Positions 1 to 13,105 of a stretch of DNA of 64,000 bases are shown in pieces. Made by a program: the position numbers and the translations under genes. Numbering within the stretch: the first letter of the stretch is position 1; each line of letters opens with the position of its first letter. The notes beneath the pieces were generated by a model, which did no database searches, was not told where the DNA came from, and saw nothing but the letters and a program-made list of their open reading frames with translations. This DNA comes from Gavia stellata (lineage: Eukaryota > Chordata > Aves > Gaviiformes > Gaviidae), in contig NC_082620.1 in assembly GCF_030936135.1 (NCBI RefSeq), positions 2,418,001-2,482,000 of the forward strand, read 5' to 3'.

Positions 1-3000
1 GATTAGCTCTGTGTTTTCCCATTCCAGACCTTGTAAATAAGGAAAGCACTGAATGTCTGAAGCCTTGCACACATGACAGTTTTCCAGTGTCTGTGGGAAC
101 TGTAGAGACAGATAACTCCTGTGGATTAATTTGAGGGCTGGAGGAACATGGGAAGCAGAATAGAGTGAGAAGGGGAGGTAGCAGCTATCAGGATGACTTT
201 ATTAGCAATAGTATGTTTTTAAATAATAGCTGGGGGCTATGCAGCCTGTCCTGTCTTGTATTAGTGTGTCAGGCTTTCCGCTATAGTTGCGTAAGCCAGT
301 GTATTTGTAGTTGGCTGTGTTGTTTGTAGTTGTGCTGTACTGTTCTAGTTGGAGATCAAGCTCCTGGAAGGAACTTGATCTCCTGCCACTAAAATGTCCA
401 AAATAAATATTTATCTTATGCTACATCTTTTAAAATGCTGTGTTACATTTTTGACCTCTTGGTCACTACCTATGTGCATCTTGTAATTTGGTATTAAAAC
501 TTTCTTTTTCCTGTTAGTTCAAAACAGTATGCGTTGTCAGGCGTTGTTAAGACAGTATTTAATTTCAGAGAGTTAAGTACTGTAAACCTCCTTATGCCTA
601 CACAAAACATCAAAACATTGTTAAATAACAGTTCATGTGCTCACCTCCTTTCTGTTAGGACTGACATTTATTTGCTTTGCTAACGATGAGGATGGGTCTA
701 GGTATTTTTGTTCCCCTTCCCTTTCTAAATCTAGCTGTAACCACCACAGTGTTTTGTGTGTAGGGGGCTGGGTTGCGCTTTCTTGGCTGACCAGGCGGTT
801 TCTCTGATGGGCGATCCAGATTATGCTGGCTCCGGCTTCATGCCGTTCTCAAGACTGTTCAGCCATGCAGTCATTTAAATAATTTAACTTTCTGTTCCGT
901 CTTTCTTCCTGATACTGATTTTTCTCACCCATCAGAAAAGTTGCTTGTTTCATGTGTGGGGAAGGAGACTCAAACTACAGTGGCTTTTATTTTCTTCCCA
1001 GCTTGCAAAGCTTTATAAACTCCCGTGTCTTCTACAGCCTTCACCACTGTTTCTTCCTTTTTATCAGTAGAGATCTGCAGAGAAAAGATGTGGAAGTAGA
1101 TAGTACTGTGGTCTTCTTCCATCCTACTGGCTTCAAACCCTGTTTAGAGGGTTTGCTTGTTTGTTTAACTGATTGATAGTTCATGCCTGTTTATTTGGAA
1201 AGACTCATGAAGGACTGACAGAGTTGGTTTTTTTTTCTCTGTGAGGCTATAATTTTGGACAAATTATTATTATATGCCGTTTCCAGGGAACGGGGAAGCA
1301 ATAAAGAGTATGTGTGCAAGGGGAGGGAGATTTGTGTGCCTGTGTCTCTTGGTTTGTTGTGAAACTGTTGTAGTTTTAAATGAGCTGAACACTGTAATTT
1401 ACCTGTTATTGAAAGGTAATCCTAGGAAAGCTGTTTGCTTCTTGGCTTGTGTGTTAAGTTCCTGTGATGAAGGTTGTTTTTTTTTTTTCTTTTTTCTTTC
1501 TTTTTTCAGGAGACAAATGTTTTGACATATGTCTGTGTTTGACCAAAATTCAGCCTGGAAGCTTGTAGATAACCCAGTGTACTAATGTTCATTTTCCTCT
1601 AATCCTCTGTTTTGACATCTGAAAATAAAACGCTTCTAATTTCCATTTAATAGGAATTTTTTAAGAGAAAAGGGCACTTTTGCTTCTCCTGCAACTGTTA
1701 CATGATTTCTTCTGGCTTGCATCATCTGGCCTGCTTGAATAGCTGTTTCTGTTAATGGCAAGGGTGAAATTGTATTGTTTGTGTCATTCCACAGATTGAA
1801 TATTTCAGAAAGAATCATTGTATGGATTGCAATGTCAGTATTTTTAAATAATCCTTCACATGGCTATGAATGGGATAAAGTCAGTCTATATAATGATAAA
1901 ACTTGATTATACTTTCTGAAAACTGGATTAGACTTTCTCTAAATATACAAAAATCCTGAAATTCCTGTTTTGAAGTGTTTGGGGTTTTTTTGCCTGGCAA
2001 TTGTAATGTGGCCATGCAATCTTAGCTACCAGGTCAAAAGACTTGTTCTTCATTTGGGATTTTGTTTTTAATACTGGAGAATGCAAATATTATGTGAGCC
2101 CACAACTGCATTGTTGTGTGAGCTTTGTTTGTAACCCCAAGTTATTTTCCTTTGTTGTACAGGAGAAGATCCAATTCTACTAGTTGTATCTTGTAGCAGA
2201 CCAAGTAGTGTAAATATTAACTGCTTATGGCTTAGGCTGTGCAGGGAGGCAGTACAGCCAACGAAAAAATGTTTTATTTGGAAGAGGTGGACAAATGCTG
2301 TTCCGAGAACAGGCTTTTAGTCAAAAATCTAACAGCAATATTTAGCTATGTTGTTAGCAGAGTTCTGAATGCAATGACCATCTACAAATTAAGGGGCTAT
2401 TATCTTCTTTTGGAAGAAAAAGACAGGAAAATCTTTAGGAATCCAGGTCTCTCTTCTCCTAACTGCATTGTGTCCCGTTGTTCCTCTTGGCTGGCCATCC
2501 GACTGGGTCGGGAAACTCTGCCCTGCCCAGGTGCGCCCGATCAGCTCACTAACCGAAGCTGTGAGTGACACTGGGGGAAGCCCTGCTTGACCCTTGTTCC
2601 AGCCTGCTCTTGGCAACACTTCTGGTGTGCAAGAAAACCTGAAAGAAGAGCTGTGATGTCCGTCTGATAGCGCAGCCGTTTAAAACCCCAGACTGTGTAA
2701 GATCTCCTCTGCTGGAAATGAATCCAAAGTGCACTGACTTCCTTGTCCTCTGCATTAGTGCATTGGTAAGATGCCAGCTGTGCCTTCTTTGGGAGGTGGC
2801 ACACAGTGACACTGTCCAGGGAAGGGGGACTCTAGCCAAGGGATATCCTAAACCCTTCATTTGGTCCTTGAGATGTTATAGCAGTAGGTGGGAACAGCTC
2901 TTTGTTCTTTGTTATATCAGATTTAGTTCTCTGAGGAAAATCCTTTCAGGGCTGCTGGCACATCCGTGATGATAATAAATTGATAGCGAGAGATTTGAGA

Positions 3001-6000
3001 AGGATCAGGCTTCTTTCCTTTGCGTTTCTGCTAGTGAGATGCCACCGTAACACTTCTTGTTCTAAATTGCCTCTATTTCTTAGCTGGGCCAGTAGACGTC
3101 AGTAATGGTCAACCAACGTTGGATGGGTGTGAAGAAGCATGATTGCCAACCCTCATAGTTAGGCTTGCAAAAGCTCTCAATGTGGATGTGTTTCCTCCAG
3201 CAAAACTTTTCTTTTTAGCAATGCTATTGTTTCATTAGTGAAATACTTTATTGCAGTAAGACAAGGTAGAGTTTTCTGTCAGAGGTGTATTTTCCATATT
3301 ATGAGTATCTTGCTGATGTCTTATATATACGCTTCAGAAGCGAGTGCAACCCTGATTTTGTCTAAAAGCTTGATGCAATATTGATGACATCCTTTGCTGC
3401 GCTCTCTATTCAAAGAGCAGCTTCTACTCTTCTCCCCTTCCCCTTTTTAAAGAGGGAGGAAATGCGTGTGCCCTCTCGTCTCACTAGCTCATTCACCAGT
3501 GTGAGGATGAAAAGTTTCTGGTCTAGCTAGGAGACAATCACTGTGGTTTCGTGGGAGATCATGGGCTAACAGGGATACCTCCTGCTGCTGTGTGTCCATC
3601 TGCAAAAGGGCTGTGGATGTTTATCTAAGGTTAGCCTTTGGGCAGCAGTTGAACTGCAGGAGTGCTTAAGGGTGAAAGCGGCCTCTGAAAGCATGTCGGG
3701 ATTTTTGTATTATAATGGTATTTGGATATTTATATTCTGTCATTCCAAGTATTCTGTGTTACTACAGTCAAATGCTAGAAGAAAGCAAAACATGTTTTTT
3801 TCCTGCGTCTTCCTCGAGTACTTGGTATGTAGTTTCACGATGTTTTCTTCTGGTGTCATTGCTCATTTTTCTGTCTGCTATGTAAACAATCCACACGTCA
3901 GGGGAGATCAGAATGAAAGCTTCAAAGTTGGCGTTTGAAGAAAATCTGATTCCTGCCACTAAAGGCCTTGCAAAGAGTCTGCTTAAAATTAATTCTCTCT
4001 GTAAATAAGTGATTTCATGGTCTCGGATTTCTAACTGATGCTAAGTGCTGCCCTATGAAGGCCCTGGTGTTTGAAGAAGGCTCTCCTCCCCATTTTTGCA
4101 AACAAAAAAAGCCCCAAAAAACCCTACGTATCTTGTCAAAGCAGGATTGCAGGGGGGCAGGATGGGATACCCTATAGCAGGAGGGAGAATATAGTTTTGA
4201 GAATTGCTTGCCTTTTTTTGTTTGTTTTGAAGATCTTGTCGTTTCTTGGCTATTTCCTTAACTAAAGCAAGTCTTAGTGATGGGCTGAGCTGATGCTCAT
4301 TTGAAACTTCCAGTGCATCAGGCCTGTGGATGAGATCTGCTGTTGGACCTTGAAGCTGTTGCTGTCACTGTCCCCAGAGAGAAGCTAACCGAGCTCGATA
4401 GATTTTTTTTTTTTTTTTTTTGATGCTAATGGAAGCTCTCTTTCTAGTTGGGAAGAAATCTTCTCTGTTGGGACAAGTCCGTGACCTATTTTAGAGAGTT
4501 TTGCCAGTACAGAGTGGTTGCTATTTTCTTAAAACAAGAAGCCATCTTCCAGGAGCTCCTTCTTCATTTTACTTCAATCATTTAGTTCTTTTAATTGTAA
4601 AATAACAGAATCTCAGGGAGAGGAGGCTGAAGCTCTCTATTTTGTATTTGTGTGTAAGGAATGGCAGAGGAAAAGAATAGTTTTCTTTTTGTCATCAGAT
4701 TAAGTAATTGAAAAACTTCCAGCTGCTATAGTAACAGCAACACATTTGCCAGATGTCAATGAGCATATTTTAATCCTTCTATTTTAAGTTTCAAGCTATT
4801 GAGGAAAAGTATATCTAGGTGTGGCAGTCTTAAGAGCTGCTTCAGCCCGTAGCTACTTGGGTAGCCTAGGAAAGAACCGTGTAGTATCGCTGTTGGAGGG
4901 ACTGTTGATTAAATTTATAGAAAAAGCTTTTCCCAGATGTTCTTATGGGGCAGGAGCCCATCCTGAAGATTTGTGTTTCTCTCTGAGACACTTTTATGAT
5001 GTCCTGTTGGGTATACGGCGCGTGCTCTTCTGTGTGTTAGATTGATTTGAGGTACTGTGACATTTTTCTTGGAAGGTGTACGGGCCAAAAAAGTAGAATG
5101 AAAAAGTTTCTGAGACTGGGCTTTCTGCCTAATACCAATTCCGTGTGGCTGTGCTGGTCTGTACGGCCAGGACACTTACTGGGGAGCAGGAATAAAATGC
5201 CCACAGAACTGTCCTGTCCCCTGTTGACACTGACTGTAAATGAGTTTAAGCTGAAGTGATAGATGTAGAGTGGAAGAGACTGTTTTTCTAGTTAAACATT
5301 TTAAACTGTCAGAGGAGGTGAAAAATGCGTTGTACTCTTTCCTGTGGCCTTTTCCTCCAAAGAGTCTGTCATGCAAGAAAGGGAGGGAAAATGTACCCGA
5401 TGTGGATCAAGCCCTTAGCTTTTCCATGTTCGTTTGTTTTTATTGTAAGATAAACCTTTCATGTTTTATTGTTATGAAGTTAAAGCCTGGCCTGGAGGTG
5501 CTGATCTTTAGTAGAAACAGCTGCAGACCGAGTGTCCCCTGGTCAGGTGGGAGGCTCTTTGAAGCAACATGTTGCCTCTTTAAAAGGAAATTGAGCATGT
5601 GAGAACTTAAACCTGTAAAACTCATCAACGGCTCTGCCATTGTTTATCTCTGGTGTAACTTTATATAGAATTAAAGTGAAACGTGTCACTTTGCTTCCAG
5701 GACAAGATGGTTTAGCTCCCCCTTGGTCCTGGAGACGCAGGAAATGACCACATAACCACAAATACTTTCTAGTGGAATGAAGATGAGTGACAAACTATCC
5801 ACAGAAATAGGTTCTTAACCAGAAAGGCTAAGAAATTAAATGTAGCTAAAGCTTCTGGTTTAAAGTTAAACCCAATGCTTAAACGTTAAAACCAAGTAGA
5901 AAAGAGCAAATGCTGTATGTTGCGGTGGCTGACGTGAGGGGGCAGATCGGAGCACTTCTTGTTGGTTGGGTGTTGCAATTAGCCACAGTTTTCAGCATAG

Positions 6001-9000
6001 ACTGTAGTCTGTTCCTCAGCAAGAAAAGGAATGAACTGAACTGCCTTTGGGATGAGGGAAGCTAAGGTACTTTTTTTTTGGCTTCGTTTCTCAAGTTGCC
6101 TTCTTGTACAGAAAACAAAAAAACACATTAGCTGTCAGATCTCCTTTACTTATATGTGGCATTTTCCTTACTTAAAGCAAGGCCCTAGATATCTTACTAT
6201 CATCTTTTTAAACTAATCAGCCTTCTCTCCTTCCTGCTGGAACAGAGTGCAGTGATAGCCTCTAAAATTTGCCTGGTGCATTTTCATGAAAAAGAAGAAC
6301 CCCTTCCCTAGAACCAAACTTATCACTACTTCAGAAAAAACTTTCTTAGGAAAGACCATTCTGTCTTAACAAGTCAGTCATGCTGGACCACATCTGCTTA
6401 ACAGTGGTGTTGAGTATTAGGGTGGGGGACGACCTAGGTTTTGTTTTAGGCTTAGGCTGAATTGCAGTTGGCAGAAATAATAAATTTTTCACCTTTAGGT
6501 GTATCCTGTAGCTTCCCCCATGGCCAACAGGAAGCAACACTGGTGGCATCTGTGTGGGCCCTTACAAACGGGGGTGTAATGTGGGAGAGCATCTGAAGGA
6601 ATGAGTGAAGAGAATAGAAGGCAATGAAGATTTCTGGACGTAGATGGAAAGAAACTGTATTAACTGTAGCTGCTTCCTTAGTGCAGACTTTTCTAAAGAC
6701 AAGAAAGTAAGCAGTTTACCACCACTCTGGTAAGAAGAATGTGGGTTTGACTTGGTAACGTGGAAAATGTGGTGACATTAGAAACTGCCTGGGCTCTGCA
6801 TTGAGATGATGCAGAATTTGTCATCCTGTAAATCATTTCTCATTGATTAGCTAAACTGTTTGGATTGGCAGAGGGGATCTTTTCTTGGACAGGAAGCATA
6901 GGACCAGTATCACTCTACTGCATGACAGGCCTTCTGAACCAGACGGTTCAAACAACGCCTAGTGCTGTCTGAACAGAAAGTAATTACCTCCAGAAAGTCC
7001 TTTTCAGACCTACAGTACAACAGCCCAAAACAAAAAGGCAGCATAACTATGTATTGTAGGAAAAGACTGGCAGAGGGAGTCAGGTCAGAGGGCCAAGCAG
7101 TTGTCCGTTGGATGAATTCTTGAAGATAGTAGTTATCCTTAATAGCATAAACATTCTGCGAGAGCCAACAGCAGCTGTATTATAGCAAAGGTACAGAAGG
7201 AAGGCTCTACTTGGGGAGGGGGAGTGGAGGAATTAGCACGGATGAACTGCTGCTCTCAGCAATGCGTGATGTCTCTTCCAGTCCGCATATAAATGCCGGT
7301 CAGTGACACGGTATGAGTTGTTAGCTGTTTATACGAGATGCTCCAAGTAGTGTATCTCTTGCTGTCTGAAATGCAGAAAAAGCCTGAAGCTCTGACCAGA
7401 CATCTGAGGAACGGAGACTTTCCCTTAGCTGTGCAAATGATTAGAGTGAAAACCTGACCTTCTGTGAAATGCTCGGTTTCTAAAATGTCTGGGGGAGTTA
7501 TGTCAGGACCACTTGGCGGGCGGTCAAAGTTCTTCCCTGCAGTTGCATGTTTTGTAAGCTTACTCCAATGTTGTAATGACCTGGTAAAGTAGTTACCTCT
7601 GTCACAATTGAAAATCTGTGGTAAAATGAAAAGGGTTTTCAAAAGCAACTCTAATTTCCAGCTCTCAGTAAATATGGATAGTGAAGTCCTAACAGGAGAG
7701 GAAACAGAAGGGGATTTGCTGAGATCATCTGTTCGATCATCTCTGCTCTAATACTTGAGGGTTTTTTAATCAATGAAAAACGTGGGGTGCTTAGTTAATT
7801 TACTAGGCAGCACCATAAGTATTGTTTCAATAATCTGTGCCTCAGTAAGAGCTACCGTTAGTATCCTTTTTGCAAGGAAAAAGGTTTAAAGAGCAGAAGG
7901 AAACTTAAAAAAAGAAATGTACTCTTATACACCAAGAGGGTATAGGATTCTTTGGCATTGTTCTGGACTCAACCCACTTATTTAAGCTCCTTTTGAATGC
8001 ATTACTAAGGATCACATGCTTTTAGGAATATTTTTTTTTTAAAGTATGTCTTTTAATTAATAAGATTGGTTATACTGAAGTTAGATTTCTTGTATTGAAA
8101 GGAGAGAATTGAAACCCATAACAGGATGTGTTTGCTGCAAAATAAACCTGAAGCTGTTAGGTATTTTTTTAAATGAGCATATGCATGACTGATTTTTTTT
8201 TTTTCCCTCTTTTTAAACTTTTGTACTTCTGTGCCTTATCTAAAATTCTTGTCTTTAGTGGATATAATTGAAGGTAGAATTTACCTACTGAGCTCAAAGT
8301 TTTCACTGTTACATTTGAGTCATGAGAGGAGTTTTGCAGACTTGCCTGGCTTCTTGCAAAAAATCATAAGCACACCTTCCAAGGAAAGCAAAAATTATTT
8401 TTAAATATGCCAGCTGAGTTTTTTAATGGTGCTGGATAAATTTTTTTCGACTGCTGCAGTTATTTCTATATATAGTATAAGGATGTGAAAAGTCATTCAT
8501 TCCTAATGTGTTTAAATATGCTCCATAATGAATGTTGTGGATGTGAAAGATAAGCAGCCTGGAGCTTTCTTTTGCAAGGTATAGGGTAACACAAAGCATC
8601 AAAGTTTTGCTGCCCTCAGGACACACATTGAAGTAGTTAAAGTAGTGAGATAAATGAAATACAATAAGATATTCATCTGCAAAATTTAAAGCTCAAGGAC
8701 ACAATAAGTTTTCATTTAAGTGTTTCTCATTTGCTGACAATGAGCCAAATAAATCTTAATTCCGCATTGTAGATGGTGACAGAAATTGAGTAACTTTCCC
8801 TGGGACGAGAGTCTGGTTTGTTTCCCAAATCTTTCTGATAACTACTTGTATATGTTGGGTTTCTAATCTGAATTAGCTGCTTACAGTTACTTAAGAAAAC
8901 AATAATTATTTTTTTCAGAATTGCTATTTAAGAACATTTTTGTTGATATTCCTGAGTTGGAGCAAAGAGTTACTGTAAAGAACTAAATAATTTTCCATTA

Positions 9001-9044
9001 CTTTGCATTACCTTAGTCCTTGCTCACTGCATTTCTTCTTACAG
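1..9044 (+). other. MICOS10 intron 1 (3' part); no gene recognised
   Basis: This is AT-rich sequence without CpG island character, ending at the exon 2 acceptor. No conserved coding exon or RNA gene was recognised. Visible simple-sequence features are a run of 19 T at 4403-4421 and shorter T or A runs such as those near 1480-1505 and 8195-8205. The short open frames here are unremarkable for AT-rich intron. Confidence 0.7.
4403..4421. repeat. Poly-T run (19)
   Basis: An uninterrupted homopolymer lies in MICOS10 intron 1. Confidence 0.95.
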
Positions 9045-9092
9045 GTGCTGGGTTCGGATTAGGAATTGTTTTCTCAGTCATCTTCTTCAAAA
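9045..9092 (+). CDS. MICOS10: MICOS10 exon 2 (first membrane segment)
   Basis: The 48-nt exon follows a TTCTTCTTACAG acceptor and ends at a GTAAGT donor. It contributes two bases finishing a Gly codon, fifteen codons ([15 protein letters not shown]) and the first base of an Arg codon. This is the first glycine-zipper transmembrane segment of MIC10. Confidence 0.92.
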
Positions 9093-12000
9093 GTAAGTGT
9101 ACTGCAGTAATCTTGACTGCCTGGTTTCCTAATTTCTGTCTATTGTAGGTGCAGTTTAAAACCAAGAAATCTTTGAGGCATGTAAAACTTAATCAGCGTG
9201 TTAGACCAATTCTTTCATTATTGGTCATGTCTTTTCAGTTGAAATGGAGTTACCAAAACTTCTAACTGTTGTGTAACAAGGTTGTTAGACGCGGCATCTC
9301 TCTAAGCTCCTACTGTGCTCAGCTCAAATTCTGGAATTGCGGGAAACCCTGAGCCAAATTACTGAAGCCATGTGTCTAGACATCAATTTATGCCAGTCTT
9401 GCTAGGGTTTTTAAAACTGATCTGAATTTTTTAGTTATGCTTTGGTAACAGAATAATTTTCAGTAATATCTTGAATTTAGAGATTGCCCTCCATTACATT
9501 CGAAATATGATGTCTTGCTCACTGTTACTCTTGTTGTTCTTCTGACGTGGTCTGGTCTTTAGCTGATTTTTAGGACTTGTAGAACTTGAAAATGCCTAAT
9601 ACGCATCTTCCAGTAATTTAGTCTTTCTTGCTGCTTATTTAACAATGCTGTTGCTGTCATGTGAAATGAACAGCTTTTCTTGACTTTAACTTTTCCTCTC
9701 TGCTTGCCTTCCCCACAGGAAAGACATGGCCTATTGCTTTTGGGTCAGGGATGGGGTTAGGAATGGCTTATTCCAATTGTCAGCATGACTTCCAGTCTCC
9801 ATATCTTCTCCATGGTAAATTTGTAAAAGTAAGTATCAGTACTAGTTACTATTAATTGGTAACCTTATATAAGTTAGCATTAAACGGTACATCTAGACAC
9901 CATTTAAATGGATATTCCTCTGCATTTCCCAAAAGAGGACTAGTAAGAAGAAACTTGTGTTGCCGAAGTGGGGGTGGATCCCCTGCTCTTGAGAAATTTT
10001 TAATGTCTGGTGTGTTTAGCAGTAAACTTACTAGACTGAATACTTAGAATTAGTTTAACAGATCCTGCAGGTAGGTTTTCCCACAACCTGAAAACACGTA
10101 TAGTAAAAATACATGTTAGAAAAGCTGAAAAACTAAACTAACGGCAAGGTTCTGTCTTCAGACTTTGAAAGAGAAGAACTAGGAAGAAACTGAAAGTCAT
10201 GTCAGGCATGTCAGGTAGATCTGCCTGTGGAAGCAGATCTTTGATCTTCTGTGGGGTTTTTTTTTTTTGCAACATGAAATCACTAATCACTTGTAAGTTT
10301 TGTGGCTTGTTTGGCTGGATAGTGATGTAATAATTAGTCTGAAGAAATTGTACACTTTAAATAGTTTTGAAGAGGATGGTTTAAATGAGTTCAGTATTAT
10401 CACTGACCAACTAGGCTGAGATAAAATATTTAAAAATAAATTAATTAGCAGGAACAATTTGTGTGCTCGCAAAAGGCCTACAGCGCACTAAGTCCACAAA
10501 CTGACTCCATTAATATTTTCTTTATTTCTTCACATGTAAAAGCTGGGGCTGTTCTTATGGTAATTTATCATTGTGGCATCTGAAAAAAAAAAAAAAGGGG
10601 GTGTGTGTGCATGCGTATTTTGGATCCACAAAGTCATATACTGCTAAAAGCATTTCACTGATACCGGTGGAGAGGCATCCACCAGGATGTATTTATAGTT
10701 ATTTTAGGACTTCAGAAAGTACTGAGGTAAAATGTTCTGCCAGGAGCTTTTAATGGCAAGTACACAGAATGCAAAAATTGCTCCTGTATTGCTCATCTGC
10801 CTAATGAAGGAGGCCTGAAGGTAGGTTGTTTTTTTTTTTAGGCTTTTTCCTGATGCATCTAGAGCTGTAAGTTGAGTCCAGTCCTCCTTAGATTTACTGG
10901 CAGATGAGCTTTTGCCAGCCTTCTGCAGCTGTATCAGACATACCTGTTTACAAAAACTGTCTTCAGCAGCCTGTAAAGAAAGGGAAACAATAACAAGATT
11001 CTTGAACAACTTCTTCAGAATAAAATATTTTGGATAGCAATGTAGAGAAGCTGTGACTTAGATGCAGCTGATACAACATTACCAGCTACAGCCCAGAATC
11101 AAAAGTCTGTGCATGACTCTTCTGGCCAGATTTGTTAACATCAGGATGGTGTGGAAAGCTAACACGTTTTGAAGATATTCCTCCAATTTATGTCTCCAAA
11201 AAGAAACTGGAATGACATGTCTGTGGCTTCATGTGAATGGTAAATGCCCTGTTCCCGTGTTCTGAGAAAGCATTATTTGTTCCAGGATGCTTGTTACTAG
11301 GGATGTTGGGCAACAGAAAACTGACTTTCAGGTCAGCCTAGTAAAGGATTTTGTTTGGATTAAGGACTAACCTGTGCTCTGGAGCAAGGGTGGTCCTTCG
11401 AAGCATGAGGTAATTGAAAGGACACTTCACAGAAGAAGTGCAGCTGCCTGCGTGGCACAAGACTAGACAAATAGTTTCCAGTGCACTGTCTCCACTAGCT
11501 TTCTCTGGCACAAAGAGGCTGAACATGCTGAAAGAGGGAAGACGTGGATGAAGCCATCTAAAGGTTAATGTCATTAATTCTCTCCAAAATGTCGTGTCAT
11601 GGATAATGGCTCCAGGGTTATTACAACAAAATTATTTCATTTCTGTTGGTTAGGAGCATGGAAAATATTGTTGCACTATCACTCATCTGTTTTTTTCCTA
11701 GAAAATACTGTTGTAACTAAACTCTATAGGACTTCCTTTACAAAACTGAGTTTCTGTTCAAATGCGAACTTGTGAAAATGTGAGATTCTGCAAGAAAACC
11801 AGCTTTATTAAGAGAGAGAGAAATGTAACATGGATTAGCTTGAATGAAGTTATTTCTAGTTTTCTGAACCTTCAAGTTCATAGGATGACAGGATAACTCA
11901 AGTTGGAAAGGTCTTCAAGGACGTCATCTAGTCTGACCTCAAATTGGGGTCAGCTGTGAGGTCAGACCAGGTTACTCAGGGCTTTAGTCAGTCTGGATTC

Positions 12001-12863
12001 TTGATTCTTCAGGATCAAATTCTTAATTCTGAATCCGAAGCGAGAATGAGAGAGGACAGAGGATCTTCATGATACCAAATGATCAGGAGATTACAAAGCA
12101 ACTTTGCAGCTGTTCTAGCTGTAACTTGGATCATCACACTGCCCATCCTTTGGGTTAGTAAGTTGATCATGCAACACTAACACCAATGCAAGAGCCGTTC
12201 ATCTAGGCCAAGAGATTATTTAAAATGCAGAAGAATTCTAATTTGTGGTTATAAGATTCTGAGGGCTTTTTAAGTAATTTGATCAAGTGGATGTCACTGT
12301 GATTTCAGCAGAATTTAAAATCAATGTCTAGCAATTATTTAAAGGCTTAAAAGGGTATGGCTGAGAATTACATGGCCTAAGGTTTCCTTGCAAAATGGGA
12401 AGTATCATATTTTTCAGGTTATTTAGGCTGTATTATTTATCACCCCAAAACGCCACAACCCTGTACTTGGGTTGCAATGGGGATTATATTGATGTGCAAC
12501 AATACAAGAAGTTTGGTAACTGGAGCCTTTCCTCCTGCCCTTTGTGGCTTTGATTTTTATCTGATTTCTAGTCAATCTGTGAATAGTTAACTTGAACAAT
12601 AATGTTGGGGTTTTTTTGAAGTACCCATTTTATCAGAATGGAGGCTTATACGCATGAAAACGTGGCATGCTTCCGGTATGAAAATAGCTGCTTAACTTCT
12701 CCATACTCAGCTTTTCAGTCTAGCGAAGGATGAAAATGTTAGCCTACCTTCTGGAAATGTTACAATGCTAAGTGGCTTGCTTTACATCGTGCAGCACCTT
12801 CCATGTAAGGAACCCAAATGGCTTTTTAATAATATAAGCCTTCTTGCTTTACAGGAACAGTGA
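9045..12863 (+). CDS. MICOS10: MICOS10 (MIC10/MINOS1), exons 2-4; 5' part outside window
   Basis: This is the 3' portion of the gene for the small MICOS subunit that shapes crista junctions in the inner mitochondrial membrane. Coding segments are 9045-9092, 9719-9828 and 12855-12863. Joined, they read from [16 protein letters not shown] through [20 protein letters not shown] to [10 protein letters not shown] and a TGA stop. Both hairpin membrane segments carry the family's glycine-rich motifs: GxGxG in the first, GSGMGLG in the second. Splice phases agree: exon 2 ends with one base of the Arg codon and exon 3 supplies GA. All introns are GT-AG. The N-terminal exon (about 21 residues in mammals) is not seen in 1-9044 and must lie upstream. 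The last exon gives only Glu-Gln before the stop, two residues fewer than the mammalian EQEQ end as I remember it. NBL1 lies downstream on the same strand, as in mammals. Confidence 0.93.
9719..9828 (+). CDS. MICOS10: MICOS10 exon 3 (second membrane segment)
   Basis: The 110-nt exon lies between CTTCCCCACAG and GTAAGT. It completes Arg and encodes 36 residues: KTWPIAF, then [17 protein letters not shown], then [12 protein letters not shown]. The GSGMGLG motif and SNCQHDF are hallmarks of the family. The exon ends in phase 0. Confidence 0.94.
9829..12854 (+). other. MICOS10 intron 3
   Basis: This 3.0-kb intron separates the second membrane exon from the two-codon terminal segment. Apart from the CR1 relic listed separately and short purine or A runs (10580-10594, 11811-11821), I see nothing in it. 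Confidence 0.75.
11876..12020 (-). mobile_element. CR1 LINE 3' fragment, reverse orientation
   Basis: The plus strand begins with a degenerate copy of the reversed CR1 terminal repeat (TTCATAGGATGACAGGATAA). Typical reversed CR1 tail sequence follows: AGTTGGAAAGGTCTTCAAGG, CATCTAGTCTGACCTC, then GACCAGGTTACTCAGGGCTT. Many substitutions indicate an old insertion, truncated at its 5' end like most avian CR1 copies. It lies inside MICOS10 intron 3, and the right boundary is approximate. Confidence 0.75.
12855..12863 (+). CDS. MICOS10: MICOS10 terminal coding exon segment (Glu-Gln-stop)
   Basis: After a polypyrimidine stretch and TTTACAG, the exon reads GAA CAG TGA. This matches the EQ at the MIC10 C terminus. 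It follows a phase-0 intron of about 3.0 kb. The remainder of the exon is 3' UTR. Confidence 0.82.
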   Translation, partial: EQ

Positions 12864-13105
12864 CTAATGACTAAGACTATCCCAGTGGGAAGGAAGGAGA
12901 AATCAATGATTATTCCTCAGGAATACTGAAGTGCCCCTGGAATAAGCCAACATTCTTCAGTAACGATCACCAGTAACTCTTTATACTCCAACAAACTGTT
13001 TCTGTACATGAAACAAAGTTCTGTTGCTTGTTTTGTATCATGTCTGGAAAGTGCAAGGAAGAGCTCTTCTGGGAAATAAATAAAAGAAAAATGGCCTTCT
13101 CTGGT
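12864..13105 (+). other. MICOS10: MICOS10 3' UTR
   Basis: This non-coding tail follows the TGA and runs to just beyond overlapping AATAAA signals at 13075-13084. A GT-rich downstream element (TGGTGTGTTGACTTTGTATG) follows. The exact cleavage position is not known. Confidence 0.65.
13075..13084 (+). terminator. Polyadenylation signals of MICOS10 (AATAAATAAA)
   Basis: Two overlapping AATAAA hexamers lie about 215 bases past the MICOS10 stop. A TG-rich stretch at about 13095-13125 follows. This is the standard arrangement for vertebrate 3' end processing. Confidence 0.7.

Noticed and set aside
1-9000. Search for MICOS10 exon 1 (MSE... WDRCLAD segment)
   Set aside because: No such coding segment or CpG island was found, so the exon is taken to be upstream of the window.
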